Positions 25,601 through 37,985 of a DNA stretch of 64,000 nucleotides are shown here, piece by piece. The stretch covers positions 124,001-188,000 of the forward strand of contig JAKJHU010000016.1 of NCBI GenBank assembly GCA_022316685.1, given 5' to 3'. The notes under the pieces were generated by a model. That model made no database searches. It had not been told where the DNA came from and saw nothing but the letters and a program-made list of their open reading frames with translations. This stretch comes from Progne subis subis (taxonomy: Eukaryota; Chordata; Aves; Passeriformes; Hirundinidae). The position numbers and the translations under genes were made by a program. Positions within the stretch are counted from its first letter, which is position 1. Each line of letters opens with the position of its first letter.

Positions 25601-27711
25601 GAGGACTTTTGAATGCCTTGATTTTTGTCACTCTTCTTGATGCCAACTGTTTTTGAGATGCCAGTTTGTTGCACTCACGACCAGGCCATCTTCTTAAATG
25701 TTCCTTTCAGGATTTCAGCTTGGCTTCACAGAAAAATACTCTCAAAAATATTAATGATTTTTTGAAATGTCTGAATCTTTGTAAGGCATTTGGAACTTAT
25801 TAGCCAAAAAGCATTACAAGCAACTGTGAAAGTATTAGGAAACAATGCTGTGTAACACACAGAGCATTTGGCTAGGACAGGCTCTGGATGTGCTGTTCAC
25901 TTCATATATGCTTGTCAATCACTTTTCTTTGTTGCCTACTGTACAAAAGAAATATTTTCCACCTTCAAAGTATATGAATTGTACTTGAGACCAATAACAG
26001 GGTCACCTAAAGGAATTTAGAGGCATTGGACTTGCAAATTCTTGTCCACAGTCTGGGAATGGCTAAATGGCACATGCACTACACGTGGATCAGATTGTCT
26101 TTATTGTGCTGAAAACGCAGGTGTCAGATTTGTTGCAGGTGGATAGATCCATTTAGTGATATGATTCCCTTACATGTAAGCAGTCTATCCGCAGAAAAAC
26201 AACTTGCCCTAACAGAAAAGCTCTGTCCCCCGGGGTTTTTCTGTGCCATGGTGAGGTTTCTTCGGTCATATACTATGAAGTCACGAAGATTTTACTATGT
26301 CTTGCATCTCTATTGCAAATAATGGGGGCTCTCCAAATCAGTACTCATGCTCTGTAATTCAAGCCCTTGCCTTAAGATGACACCACTTAGCTAAAGAGCC
26401 CCCACAGCCCTGTGAGGATGGATTTTCACAACAGGAATTTTTCAGGGCCCTTACCTTGGGTTGCTGAGAAGAGCCCTAGGTCTTTGCAGTCTCTTCCCAT
26501 GCTCCCTTTGCAAAATAGGAAATATTTTGAATTATATATATTTTTATATTTATTTTCAAATTTTATATATATTTTACATACATAAATGTAAAAACCAGTC
26601 ACACAGCAAAGGAAAAGCAAAATGATACATCAAAATATAGGAGACAAGCCTATGAAAAGACTTTGTGTGCAGAGTATATATGTATATATCGATGTATATA
26701 CACATGCACACACAACTTTCTGGATGCTTTCTGGTTACATCCCAGTCAGAGCTAGGATGTATCCAGGGTGTTTAGGTGATTGGTTTCCTGATGGTGCTTT
26801 TTGCATCATATAAAAATAATACGGTATTAAATAGATAGCATGTATGGATCAGGAAAAAACTTGTTCAGAATGCCACAGAGAATTTCTTGGAAATCTGTCA
26901 CACTTAATTGTCTGTGAAACAGGGTGGGGGCTTCTTGTTTCTTTTTGAAAACCACTTGTCAGCATAAAAGCAGCATTTTTATATCAGTAATTGTTTGATA
27001 TCCGAGTTTGTGTACCATAGGCTTACTGTCTTCTAGTAGCAGTTTTCTTGTAAATAACAATTATATATATCTATATTTATATAAAATGCATTTCAACTTT
27101 GTTTTTCTTTTAGCAAAATATTCTGTATTTCATGAGGTTAGGGATTGTTTTTGCCAAGAGACTGGTTTTTGCCACTTGTAAAAGTCATTACCATACTGGC
27201 TTCAGTGAAGATGGCCAAGTGCAACATACGGAATTGCTGTTCTGCGGAAATGTGTTTATTTTTCCAAGAGGTGATTGTGGCTCCCAAAATAGCTTCTGTG
27301 TAACTGTGTAGTAAATTTTAGATTTGCCAGTCTTGGCACTGTCCTTTCAAGCAATTTATTTCCTCCTCCATATTACTTCAATGGTATCTTTAATGAGTAT
27401 ATGTCTCAAGCAGTCACAAGGGCAATTTGAGTCCACCTCATTTCCTGGTAAACATGCAGCCTTCAGTGAAATAAGCTCTTCTGCATTTTAAGTTGTGTGC
27501 AAACTTTCACTTGCATTTATTAGCACTTCCTCAGATCAGCCAGTGTATATTATAGCAGAAAGCGAAAAAGAAAACCTTTCTTGAGTGAGAAGAGTAGGAG
27601 AAAATAAAAGCATAATGTTTATTTTTACTTCTCTTTTAGTATTAATATTGCTAAAGTGGGTAGTTCAAATCAAGCTCAGTTGCTTTTATTCTAATAAGAC
27701 CCCTGAATATT
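22656..27711. other. intergenic DNA without a supported gene
   Basis: AT-rich and otherwise featureless, apart from an A/C-rich tract at 23229-23389, a T run near 24120-24134 and short TA-rich runs near 26530-26700 and 27060-27085. No gene or RNA was recognised. Confidence 0.65.
23229..23389. repeat. A/C-rich low-complexity tract (AAAC-type)
   Basis: About 160 bp of CAAAA/ACAAAC/CCAAA units. Minus-strand open frames across it encode Phe/Val/Cys-rich strings that are composition artefacts. Confidence 0.9.
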
Positions 27712-28285
27712 TGTCATGGTTTAACCCCAGCTGGTAACTAAGCCCCACACAGCCATTCACTCACTCCCATCAGTGGGATCAGGGAAAGGATCCTGAAGGG
27801 TGAAAGTGAGAAAACTCAAGGCTTGAGATAAATAAATTTAATGGGTAAAGCAAAAGCAACAGCCACAAGCAAAGAAAAAGAAGGAATTAGTTCACCATTT
27901 CCCACAGGAAGGCAGGTGCTCAGCCACCCCCAGGAAAGCACGGCTCCAGCACACATAATGGTGACTTGGGACCATTAATCTGAGTGTCCTCATCTCGCTC
28001 CTTCTTCCCCCCACTTTGTATACTGAGCTTGATGCCATATGGTATGAAATATGGTCACTTGGGGTCAGGTGTCCCAGCTGTGTCCCCTCCCAACTCCTTG
28101 GCACCCCCAGCTGCTCGCTGTTGGGACGGGGTGAGGAGTAGAAAAGGCCTTGACTCTGTGCAAGCCCTGATAAGCAACAGCTAAAACATCTCAGTGTTAT
28201 CAACAGTTTGTAGCACAAACCCAAAACACAGCCCTATACCAGCTATGAAGAAAATGGATCCTACCCCAGCCAAAACCATCGGGAT
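27712..28285 (-). mobile_element. solo LTR of an avian endogenous retrovirus, minus strand
   Basis: The + strand starts TGTCATGGTTTAACCCCAGC and ends CCCCAGCCAAAACCA, the reverse complement of a bird LTR family resembling the TguLTR5 type. Internal matches include the stretch around ACTCACTCCCATCAGTGGGA and the block near 28060-28090 (GGGTCAGGTGTCCCAGCTGT). On the minus strand an ATTAAA polyadenylation hexamer lies at 27842-27837, about 125 bp before the element's CA terminus, as expected for an R/U5 boundary. No gag, pol or env sequence lies on either side, so this is a recombined solo LTR. No clear target-site duplication is visible and the 5' terminus is eroded, so that end is approximate. 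Confidence 0.82.
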
Positions 28286-30488
28286 CTTTTCATCCAAAAA
28301 GACACTGACAGGTATAGAAAATTGGTAGAGGTTTTGCCTGAAAGCCAGGGAGAAATCTCAAAGCATTCCTCAGTGATTCAGAGCAAAAACATATTACAAG
28401 GGTGCTGCAACAGGAAGAAAGCACCAGAAACACAAAGAAGGGAGAAGAAAGCCTAGCGAAGCACAGGAAGGCCTCTCTAAGGAGACCAGCAACTAAAGGC
28501 CTGCTCCTCCTTGCAATTCGATTAAGCAAATCTTGTCAACGGCAATGATTAAGGCTGTGAATCCCGACAAATTTATTTAAAAATGCATTGTATGCTATTT
28601 TCACTTCCTGCAGAGCAGTCTCATGAAGCATTTCCCTCCATGGGACTCTTGTGTAGGCTCTCTTGCTAAACCTCCACAAGTTACAACATCCTTCATGCCT
28701 CACGGAACAGAAGCCAAGGTGCCTTCTGAAGAGGATGTCTCCCTCTTCCTGCCAGGGGATGGAAAGGGACAATGCAAAAGAGATTAAAGGAAGCAGGGAT
28801 TGTCTTTGGGAAGGGTGGCCAGTGGTCTGGGACCACTTTGCTGAGAGCAATGGGTGGTGACAGCTGCTTGGAGAGGGGACGTTCCTCAGTAGACTTCCAT
28901 CCACAGCTCTATTTCTCAGGGCTTTGACAAGGACAGATGTTTGGGGCTGGAGAGCAAAGGGCTGTGGGGCAGTGGGAAGTTTCTGCTCATGAGCTCTCAA
29001 CACTCTTCAGCTCTGTAGGGAAGATCCGAACTGCTTGGCTAAAACTGCTTGGGATGGGGCAAGTGTGGTGCTGTCTTCTGCAAGGTCTCATTTTAGAAAC
29101 AAGCTTTATCTCACAGTCTGTCCTTGTCAGAAATAAACTAACAGGCCTGTTCTTATTCTCAAAAAATTACTTCTGGTCCCAAATGATCATTTTCTTAATT
29201 TTGGGAAAGAGATTTACAACTGAAATATCACAAAATTTAGTTGTTTCTTTACTGATAAAGTGATGTTTGCATTTACTTTTGGACTGCCTCTGTAACACCG
29301 GCTAAAGACAGATAGCAAATCTTCCAGTCTACCTAAACCCACACGCTTTCTACCTTCCTTTCTTTTCGGCTTTAATGTCGTGTTGTCCTATATACTGAGT
29401 TATGGTAATTAGTAATAGAAAAATCCTTTAAAAAATCCTGAAGGCCTGACTTATTTTTATATCAATAAAGCTTTTGTAATTTCTCAGCTGTCTTGTAGCT
29501 TCAGAGAAAATTCAGAGTACCAGCAGAGTAAGTGTAGTGTGGGAGGGGTTCAGCTGAAGCATAAATTAACTGTATTTCATTTCCCCTTAATAAAGAATTT
29601 CAGTTTTTCCACAGCTAACTGTATAATCAATTTGATCCCCTGCTGGCTTGCTAACTTGCTGTTGGCTTTGCTTCAATAATATCAAGCCTGTAATGAGGGA
29701 AATGGGAGGCTCTAATCACACAGAGGAGAAATAAGCAGCTGCAATTGAACGTGTAGTTTAACTGTGCAGAATTTTGCTGCGGCTTTTATCGCTGAAGAGC
29801 TCCAATACATTTCCCCCCATGTCCGCCTTGCTTTGGGGACTAAAAAGCAGTGTACTCCTCCAGACTCATTAATCATATTTCACTGATTGGCTGACACTAA
29901 ATACTTAAATCCTATTCAGTTTTCGGCAGCCTTGAGCTCACTCCTTCATCTCTGTAAAGTTTTAGCTGTAAGCTGTTACTTGTGTAGCCAGGGTGCATTG
30001 CAGCTCTGCTTTGCTGTGTTAGTAATGTCACATAATTCGTTCCATTCTGGTGTGAAATTGTTAGTCAAAGTATGCTTTAATTGTAACATTATTGTGCCAC
30101 AAGTCTGGGAGTGCTTATAAAGAAAAAAGAGAATAAATACAGGATAATAACTGCTGAGTTTGTTTTTCCTGCCTTCACCATGCCTAGAAATTATACCCTG
30201 TGTTATGGGTTTGTTCAGTTACTCACTTGTAATTCCACATTTTTTTCCCAACACTTTGGCTATACAAGACACAAGTTAAACATACAAGATAAACAAAGAT
30301 TATCTTTAGTCACAGTATCGCCAGACAAAAGACTCTTCTGAGCTAGCAGTCTCCACGCCTACATTTCTATTTCTGCTCTTCATTCTAAATGCTCTACTTC
30401 TTGTTGCAGATAATCTGCCTGGCGGAACTGTGCAAAAAGGAAAGTCTTTATGTCAAATTAAACATTTTAGCTATTTGTCTGGAGTTTT

Positions 30489-30557
30489 GTTTTTGGGGTT
30501 TTTTTTGTTTGTTTGGGGTTTTTGTTTGTTTGTTTGTTTGTTTGTTTGTTTGTTTTT
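30489..30557. repeat. (GTTT)n microsatellite with T/G-rich flank
   Basis: About seven consecutive GTTT units from 30523, preceded by GGGGTTTTTT blocks. Open frames through it (repeated Phe-Val-Cys-Leu) are artefacts. Confidence 0.93.
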
Positions 30558-33500
30558 TAATTTGGATTGGGTTTTGTTTGACTTCACTATTTGTGGGGGA
30601 ATAACTTCTGCTTCATATTTGAATTTTTTATTTTTTTTTCTTGCCAGTGCATGGGGGAAATAATTGGTGAGAAGAAGTGGGGGTTAAAGTTCAATTTTAG
30701 TTTTCTGCGTCATTTGATCTCATTTTGACTTGTGGCCATGTGATCAGGCAGAATTCAGAGCAAAGAGAGGCAGAGTGGGGGAGGCTGAGCTAGTGTCAGA
30801 AAAGCTTAGAACAGAAATAAAGATCATTAAATAAAATTAGTTTTTGTTTACTTTTTGCCCTAGCCCCCCCCAATTATTAATATAAGATTATACTTCATAA
30901 ACAATTTCTTGTTGCTTCGTGTCTTGTTTTGGAATTCCCTATATGCACAGCCCTGATGAAAAAAGCTTTTTTTATTGCACGCAAGCATCACAAGTCAATA
31001 TTTCTGCAAAGTTATCTGCCTATTTTCTGTGTCATTAGAAAGTCCTTGATGTCATTCCAGAATACGTGCCCTGTTTATGATGAAAATTTAAAAACCAAAG
31101 TGATGTAAATGTAATTAGGAAAACAGTCGCAGTTTGATTTATAAACAGGATGATGCTTACCGTTGATTCTGCCAAGGCAGTGCATATAACAATGCATGAA
31201 ATGGCCCTCTTTTTGAGAGGGAAGAGATCTGAACTCATTCGTCCCCTTTTTTCCCCAGCTTTGAACGGCTGTCACACTGTGTGTGCATGCAGGCAGGTAT
31301 CTGAACACGTGGTGCCTGCTCAGGTATCAGGAAGCTGACAGGAGGTGGGGTGGCTCCTTGCTTTTGCACTCTTTCAGTCTCAGAGGACCACGCTGTTACC
31401 AACAGTGCCAGAGCTGTTTTCCCTACTACGGTGTTTGGGCAGAACTCATTAGATACAGCCCAAAAGCAGAGTACAGAAGAAATCCTGTGGGCCACAGCCT
31501 GGCAGGGTGCAGTCCTGGGGATGCTGTTCGGGGCTGAGCAGCAGCTGCAGGTGCCATGGAGGAGGCAGTCTGGTTGCTAATCAGGGATAAGCCAAGTTCA
31601 TGTGCTTATTTCATGGGTAACAGCCAGAGGGAGAGTTTTTGAGGAGTGAGGGATCCTGGATATGTGATGGGGAGCATTCTCAGATACTGTTTTGTATGCT
31701 GGATGGACTGAGCAGTTCCACTTTTATGTTGTTTTCTAGTAGGATCCCAAGATTTATGCAGCAGATGAGTCTTTCTATCTTGGTTCAAAAGACAGAGTTG
31801 CATTGCCTTTTAATTCTGGTGAGTCACCATTTTCAAATCTACGTGCATAAAATCAAGGATGAGAAGGATGTTAGTTTGGTTCTAGCCCTTAAGAAAGGGA
31901 AAAAATATTATAAATGAAGTTTCATGGTTCTCCCTCTGCATAAGGAAAAGTGGCTTTTATTACAGCATGACAACTCCAAAGTTTCAGAGAATAACAGCAG
32001 CACTGAGGGAGAAGTGCACACAAACCCTACTGGGTCTGTAGTAGCAGTTACATTTATTAGAAGCTAGGCTGGGAATTGCCCATCCTCAAGACATTTGCCA
32101 GTAGCAGCCATTACCTGAACCACCGGTTGAGAGAGAAGAGCTGAAAAGTCTTGAAATAGGGTCAGGGACAACACAATTTAAAGGAAGCTTCGGCAGGATG
32201 AGGGAGTACCACAATCTAACAGCAGTGGTGCTCTTTGCTAAACAGCAAAGTTTGTGGCTTTACACTTCAAATGATTTAATATGATTTGAGTGTCAGTTTT
32301 CAGAATGACACATTATTAAAATTTTGGTCAGAATTCTTGTGAAAAATGCAGATAATGAGCCACTGGTTCTCATGATGAATATTGTTCATGAAATAATTTA
32401 AGAATTTTTGAGAGCATATACATCTGAAAAGAAGCTGCTTGTATTCTCCTTTCAGATCTTGACTCTTTTGTTGTGACTGATGGAGATGTCATTTGGCACA
32501 AGGCCTTTGCGAAATGAAGCCTTTCTCCGTGGGACTAGCAGAGAGAATGACAACTCATTTCTAATTTGCCACCATTCATCTGCAAGAGACTTTGAATGGT
32601 TTCTGGCTGGAATGAGTCGACTCAATCAAAAAATATACCCATTGCCAACCCCCTTCTTCATTTCCCTCCATCATGTTTTATCTAATGTTTCCAAACTTTG
32701 CCTCTTCCAACATTTCTGAAGGGGAAGTTTTAAAACCTCTTAAGAGTTTAATGCTCTCCTTGCAACCTTTAAGACCTTTTCTCTCTTTCTACCCTTCATT
32801 TCAGTTCGTTTCAATCTATGCCAGCATGCTGCATGTCTTCTGGGAGTGAAAAATGAACCAGATTTAGCTAGAAGGAGTGTCTTTCTCTGCTCTATTAGAA
32901 GAGAAATGCCACGGTAGCAGCCTGGATTTTACATCCTTTTTGTGCTGCTGCATCACGTTGTGAAACCACCTCCAAATCGCTGTCTAGTGTCACCTGCAGG
33001 GCTGCCCGGGCACGCCTGCTTCCGCCGCTCCGCCTTCCCTTCCCTGGCTTTGACTGTACTCTGCCTAGAGTAATTTTCAAAGTGTGTTATTGTATTTTCT
33101 TACACTGTTTTCATTGTCTCTGGTTTTTGGTTTTGGTTTTGGGTTGTTTTTTTTTTTTTATATACTATTTCCATTCTCATTAATGCCGTCGGACCCTCTC
33201 ATTTTAGCATTATGTGATGTGATGTGATTAGCATGTTGTTTACTACATGCTCTGCCATTGTATTAATGAAGCTGCTAAATGAGATGAAACCAATTTATAA
33301 ACCTCCTTAAGCTCATAGAAAGCTAAATAAACTCACATTCTCGCTGTTTACCTTTCTGGTTTTTAAAGATGTCTAAACGGCTGTCAAGCCATATAAATCA
33401 GCTTGAAGTCACTCTTTAAGTAAGATTAACAGGACACATCACCAACCATCACACAAACCTGTGAAACAGGACCTGCTATTATTTCATGAGGACAACCAGG

Positions 33501-36270
33501 TTGGAGATTACAGGTGTTACTTCCATTTTTAAAGCATTTTAAATAAAATTGTACCATCAATTTTTTAAAGCAATGGATATTTCTTCCAGGTGTATTCGGA
33601 TCCTTGCTGAATCTTACTTGGAACAATAATTTTCTCTTCTGATCTGCTGCCTTGCAATAAAAATCAAAGCATTCGAGCACTTCCTTTATGAGGTTACTCA
33701 TTATGAGCCTGGAAAATGTATAGAGAGAGATAAATGTTCTCCAGAATACTCTCTAGTAATTTCTGACTTTAAATTTAGAGAGTAGGCACCTATGTGACTA
33801 CGAGTCCAGACCATGGGCTGTGGAAGACACTTGATGCAAGAATAAGGGAAAATGAAGATTTTTAGTGGATTCAAATATAGGGCCTTTTATACATTTCTTT
33901 CTGGTCTTAACTTTTTCCAGAACATATTCAAATACCTTTGAACAGTTGTACCTTACTTTTTCTGGACAACAGTCTTGATTGTTGTGAATATCTTATACAC
34001 ATGTATGAAAAAAATCTACCTGCAGCTTTCTGGCTGAAAAATAAAGAGCATTGTAACAGTAGTAATAAAAAATACAGCAGGAAGCACTTCACACTTTTAT
34101 AATGCTCTACAGAAATTAAAGCACTACTGCATCCTGTGTTATTAGTATTAATTACACCAACTTATCATGGTAATATGGTCAGAAAAGAATTCATCAGCAT
34201 CACATAGCACTGTGGTTAGGTTGTCACACTGAAAGATCTTGGGTATTCCTGTCTTTTATTTTGGTACTTTCCCAAAACATTCAATACATCTGATATGTGT
34301 TTGCTTGATAGTGATTATTCTGATGCACTAGGAGGTGGTTTCTCCACCTCATTAAGAAGCTGGAAATTTTTTTCTTCATAGTTTTATCAGATAGAATGCT
34401 GAATTTTTGTTTTTCTTTTGAGGAGGTGTGACTTATGTGTTAATATTCATTGTTGGACATTCCACTGTATTCTGCCTCTGCCCAAAATTTTCACAGGAGT
34501 CAGTCAAAATATTCATCAAACTTTGTGCAGTTGTCTATTTCCTGAAGGTATTTCCAGGCCACAGTTTTAATAAATTGCTAGTTATTCTGTGTGCCCCAGT
34601 TTCTGAGGAAACATCAGAGGGGACCTGATTTTCAGAAAACATTGAGGACAGAAGAACAAACCACATTGAAGTTTCAACTACCCTGAAATTACCAGCTGTT
34701 AAATCTTGACCATCATTGCATTCATTTCCCCAGATTGTACCGTGTACTTTGCATATCAACTAGAAGTAACAAGTGTTTTCTCTTGCTATATATTTGCTGT
34801 AAAAAGGAAATGAAAGAAATTTCTATGAATGTGTAATTTTTGTGCTCTGCTGGATTTATAATAATTGATCGTTTTAAAACTACATAAGTACCAGTTTTAA
34901 ATCCCTCTCTCGATTGATTTTATCTTGCCTATTTATTATGATATAATTTAGTATTTTTCACTTGCTTGGACCTGGAGTTTTGATGGTCCTACTATGTTTC
35001 CCCTTACTTTTCATGCCAATTTTCAACATTTTTTTCCTTAGGACATCAAAGTACTTTCACCAATCTCATAAAGATACCTTTCTCTCCTGTCCTATATTCT
35101 CCTTTCTGCAGAATGACTGGGATTTTTTTCCCTTTTGAAATTTAATGCAGCTATAAATCTTTCTTTGACTTTCATTCTCATCTTCTAATGAAATTAAACA
35201 TTCATGTCACAAAACTTGTGCTTGGTGAAACACAAAGATCTGTTCTGTGTCTCAAGTTATATTGTAGTATTTCAGTGAAAGTCTTGGAGAACTGTTCTTC
35301 ATTTCTTAATGGAAGTCTAAGCAAAACCATGTTAAACAAGGATATTTTTTTTACTCCCTCTTATTTTGTTCATTTTGAAAGATGATATCTCAGTTTTCCA
35401 TGTGAAGTTTCTAAGTTCATTCTCCAGCTAACCTAAAAAAAAATGTTGTTTATTTTAAAAGATTTCAAGGTCTGGGCAAGCTAAGATAGGGAGACTCAAA
35501 TCCATTTGCATGACAATATTATACTACAGGTCGTATATTCTTTTCTTCTACAGAAATGGGATTATGGCACGAATATACAGGATTTCTTATCCATATAATT
35601 TGATGGCAGGAAATATTAAAATAAACTATAAACTCAATTTGCAGCTTGTCTTAGGGAGGAAATTGGGATATTACTGGGTAAAATACAGATTGCAGACTAG
35701 CAACTAAAAAACATGGATTTGCAGAAATAGAATGATTACATAATGTTCTCTGTCATTTTCTTTCAGTAACATTGAATATAATTACCTTACCATTTATCTC
35801 AGTAAATGTTAGGTTCCCAAACAGAGCTACATAAACAGAAATTTTTGTATCCCTTAAAAAAAAGACCTTGAAGAAACTTCAACTAGTTATATTCTTGATG
35901 AAGCTTCTACGTCTTAATCCATGCAATCAAATTAACTAAGAAGGAATTAAAGTCCAAAGAAAACAGTTATTACTTTGTGGGAAATTCACTTCTACAAACA
36001 GAATTAGTACACTTTATTAATTTTTTTTACAACAATGGGGGCCTAAGTTTTAAAGGTGTTGAACATCTAATTAAGTGAATTAATTGCTTATGGAAGGTGT
36101 TCTGTGGAGATACAAGGAAATTGCAAAGTAAGTTTGCTGCTGTGACCTCCATTTCATTGGCATTAGACATGCTTTTCTTATTCTCTCATTCTGTGGGTAG
36201 AGACTTTTGTTTTCCAGGCTTCCCCCTGCCATCAAATTGGTGTTCAGGTTTCAGGAAAAGAACTTCTGGC

Positions 36271-36320
36271 AAAAAAAAAAAAAAAAGAGAGAGAGAGAGA
36301 GAAACAGAGAGAGAAAGAGC
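36271..36320. repeat. poly-A plus (GA)n tract
   Basis: Sixteen A followed by (GA)n with small interruptions to 36320; a purine-only strand of about 50 bp. Confidence 0.93.
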
Positions 36321-37451
36321 ATTATTTGCTTTCTGTTTAGAAAACAAGAAACAAGTAAATATCAGAATGCTTATTATTTTTGTGTTGTTTCCTCATATAA
36401 CTATTGCTTTGAATTTACTGCAGTGCAATTTTTTTTCCTCCTGGTGCCTGTGAGGAGCTGCTGAGGTTGAGCATTGGCTTTGGAGAACTGGGGAACCCCG
36501 TTACACTTGCCAGCACCCACTAAGGCTGGTGTCCCAAGCTCCAGCCACCCCTGCAGTCATGTCCTGTCATGTCCTTCCCCACTCATGGCCTCCTCTCTTG
36601 GTCAAGATGGAAAAGAAAGCAGTTTCTCTGTTGAAAAGGGAGCTTGTGGATTTTTTAAAGCCTCGGTGAAAAAGGAAGACCAAGAGAAGATATGATAAAG
36701 GTAAGGATTTATTTAAAGGAGTGCAGTTGGAGCAAGAGTACCCCTCTAGAACTTTCCAGGTTATAATCCAAGAGGTGCATATTCGTGCCTCAGCCCTGAC
36801 TTGAACTAAAATGGACACCTTGACCCAAATGTTACGTAACATCTCATTATTTTGGCTAAGAAGTTGAAAGTGGGGGTTTTTTGTTGTTTTGTTTTCTAAA
36901 AGTTGAGTGCTTGTGCTGTTTTCCCCACAATTAAAACCATGCTGGGATCACTAGTTTTTGTCAGCTTTGAAGGTTTGGCTTCCATAGTAGTTTTTGTTCA
37001 GAAGTTTTACAAGGACCTGAAATATTTACAAGTACCTTCAGTGCCTGAAATCTTGCCTGACTTACAATACCTCAGCACCCGTTGCATCTGGAACCCCCAA
37101 ACACACAGGAATTTGGATGTGACAGTAAGGCTCGATTACTGTTGTATAAAATACAGCAATTGGTTGTGAAATAGTACAGCTGCTCTGTGCTTTTTAACAA
37201 GAACCTAGTACATTTAGGGAATTTGAAGCCTTCAGTTTGGAGCCGATACGCTGCAAGCTGTTTGGCTTCCATTGCCTTGCTCGTTGCAGAATTTCCTCCT
37301 TCGAGCAGGCAGTAAGGAGCAGTATCAATAGGAAGAGCTTGCAATGCAGTGAGATGACTGCTGCTGGCTGGAAAAAGCATAGGGTATAGCCAAAGAAAAG
37401 CTGTCTGTGGTCTGCTTTTAGCACTGTACGACTCGGTTTGCTCTGTGTAAG

Positions 37452-37459
37452 TGACGTCA
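37452..37459. promoter_or_regulatory. perfect CRE (TGACGTCA) next to a RUNX-like word
   Basis: TGACGTCA is followed within ten bases by TGCGGTT, a RUNX core. Both lie in a locally CpG-enriched patch of the intergenic region. Confidence 0.35.
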
Positions 37460-37754
37460 GCCCTGCGGTTCCACCCCATTTCATGGGGCAAGGAAAGGGT
37501 AACGCACAGCACTCACAGGAGAAAGAGCTGACGCAGGGGGTTGATGCAGATTTCTACCTACCTGTGTGTGAACCAGTTACACAAGAACTACAAAGTGTTC
37601 TTGTCCTCTTTTTATTTTTTTTTCCAGTAAGTGGTAGTTGCAGACACTGTGATTTGAGTTAGGGCGAGGTTCCTTTCTGCTTGTATTTAGAATAGGACTT
37701 GCATTTATAAAACACAGTGTAGGGGTGAACCTTCACATTGTGCCTTTTAGCAGC

Positions 37755-37787
37755 TTTTTTTTTTTTTTTTTTTTTTTTTTCCCCCCC
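37755..37787. repeat. poly-T followed by poly-C
   Basis: About 26 T then 7 C, an uninterrupted pyrimidine strand. Confidence 0.93.
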
Positions 37788-37952
37788 AGTATTTCAGTGC
37801 AGATTCTATCTTTATTTCAATCTGTACAGGATTTTCTCATGTGTTTCTGTCTGGATTATAGGTAGGTAGGTAGGTCTTAGAGAAACACATGAAATTTGGG
37901 ATGGCTGCAGGTATAAAGAGATATTTCCATACCTTGACTCTTCAAGAACTAT

Positions 37953-37985
37953 TCCCCACACCCCCCACCCCCCGCCCCTCCCCCC
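37953..37985 (-). repeat. C-rich tract with five C runs
   Basis: Runs of 4, 6, 6, 4 and 6 C separated by one to three bases. The minus strand therefore satisfies a four-run G-quadruplex pattern. Confidence 0.85.

Noticed and set aside
27655..27690. AGTTCAAATC resembling a tRNA B box
   Set aside because: No A box, cloverleaf or terminator at the right spacing.
28536..29003. 155-codon minus-strand frame
   Set aside because: No family resemblance and irregular composition; it is best explained as chance in a GC-moderate patch.
30389..30663. Two overlapping plus-strand frames with repeated Phe-Val-Cys-Leu
   Set aside because: They are translations of a (GTTT)n microsatellite.
5209..32428. Shared 19-mer TACATCTGAAAAGAAGCTG near 5210 and near 32419
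   Set aside because: With AT-rich bias and a two-strand search, a single 19-base match is not convincing, and the flanks do not match.
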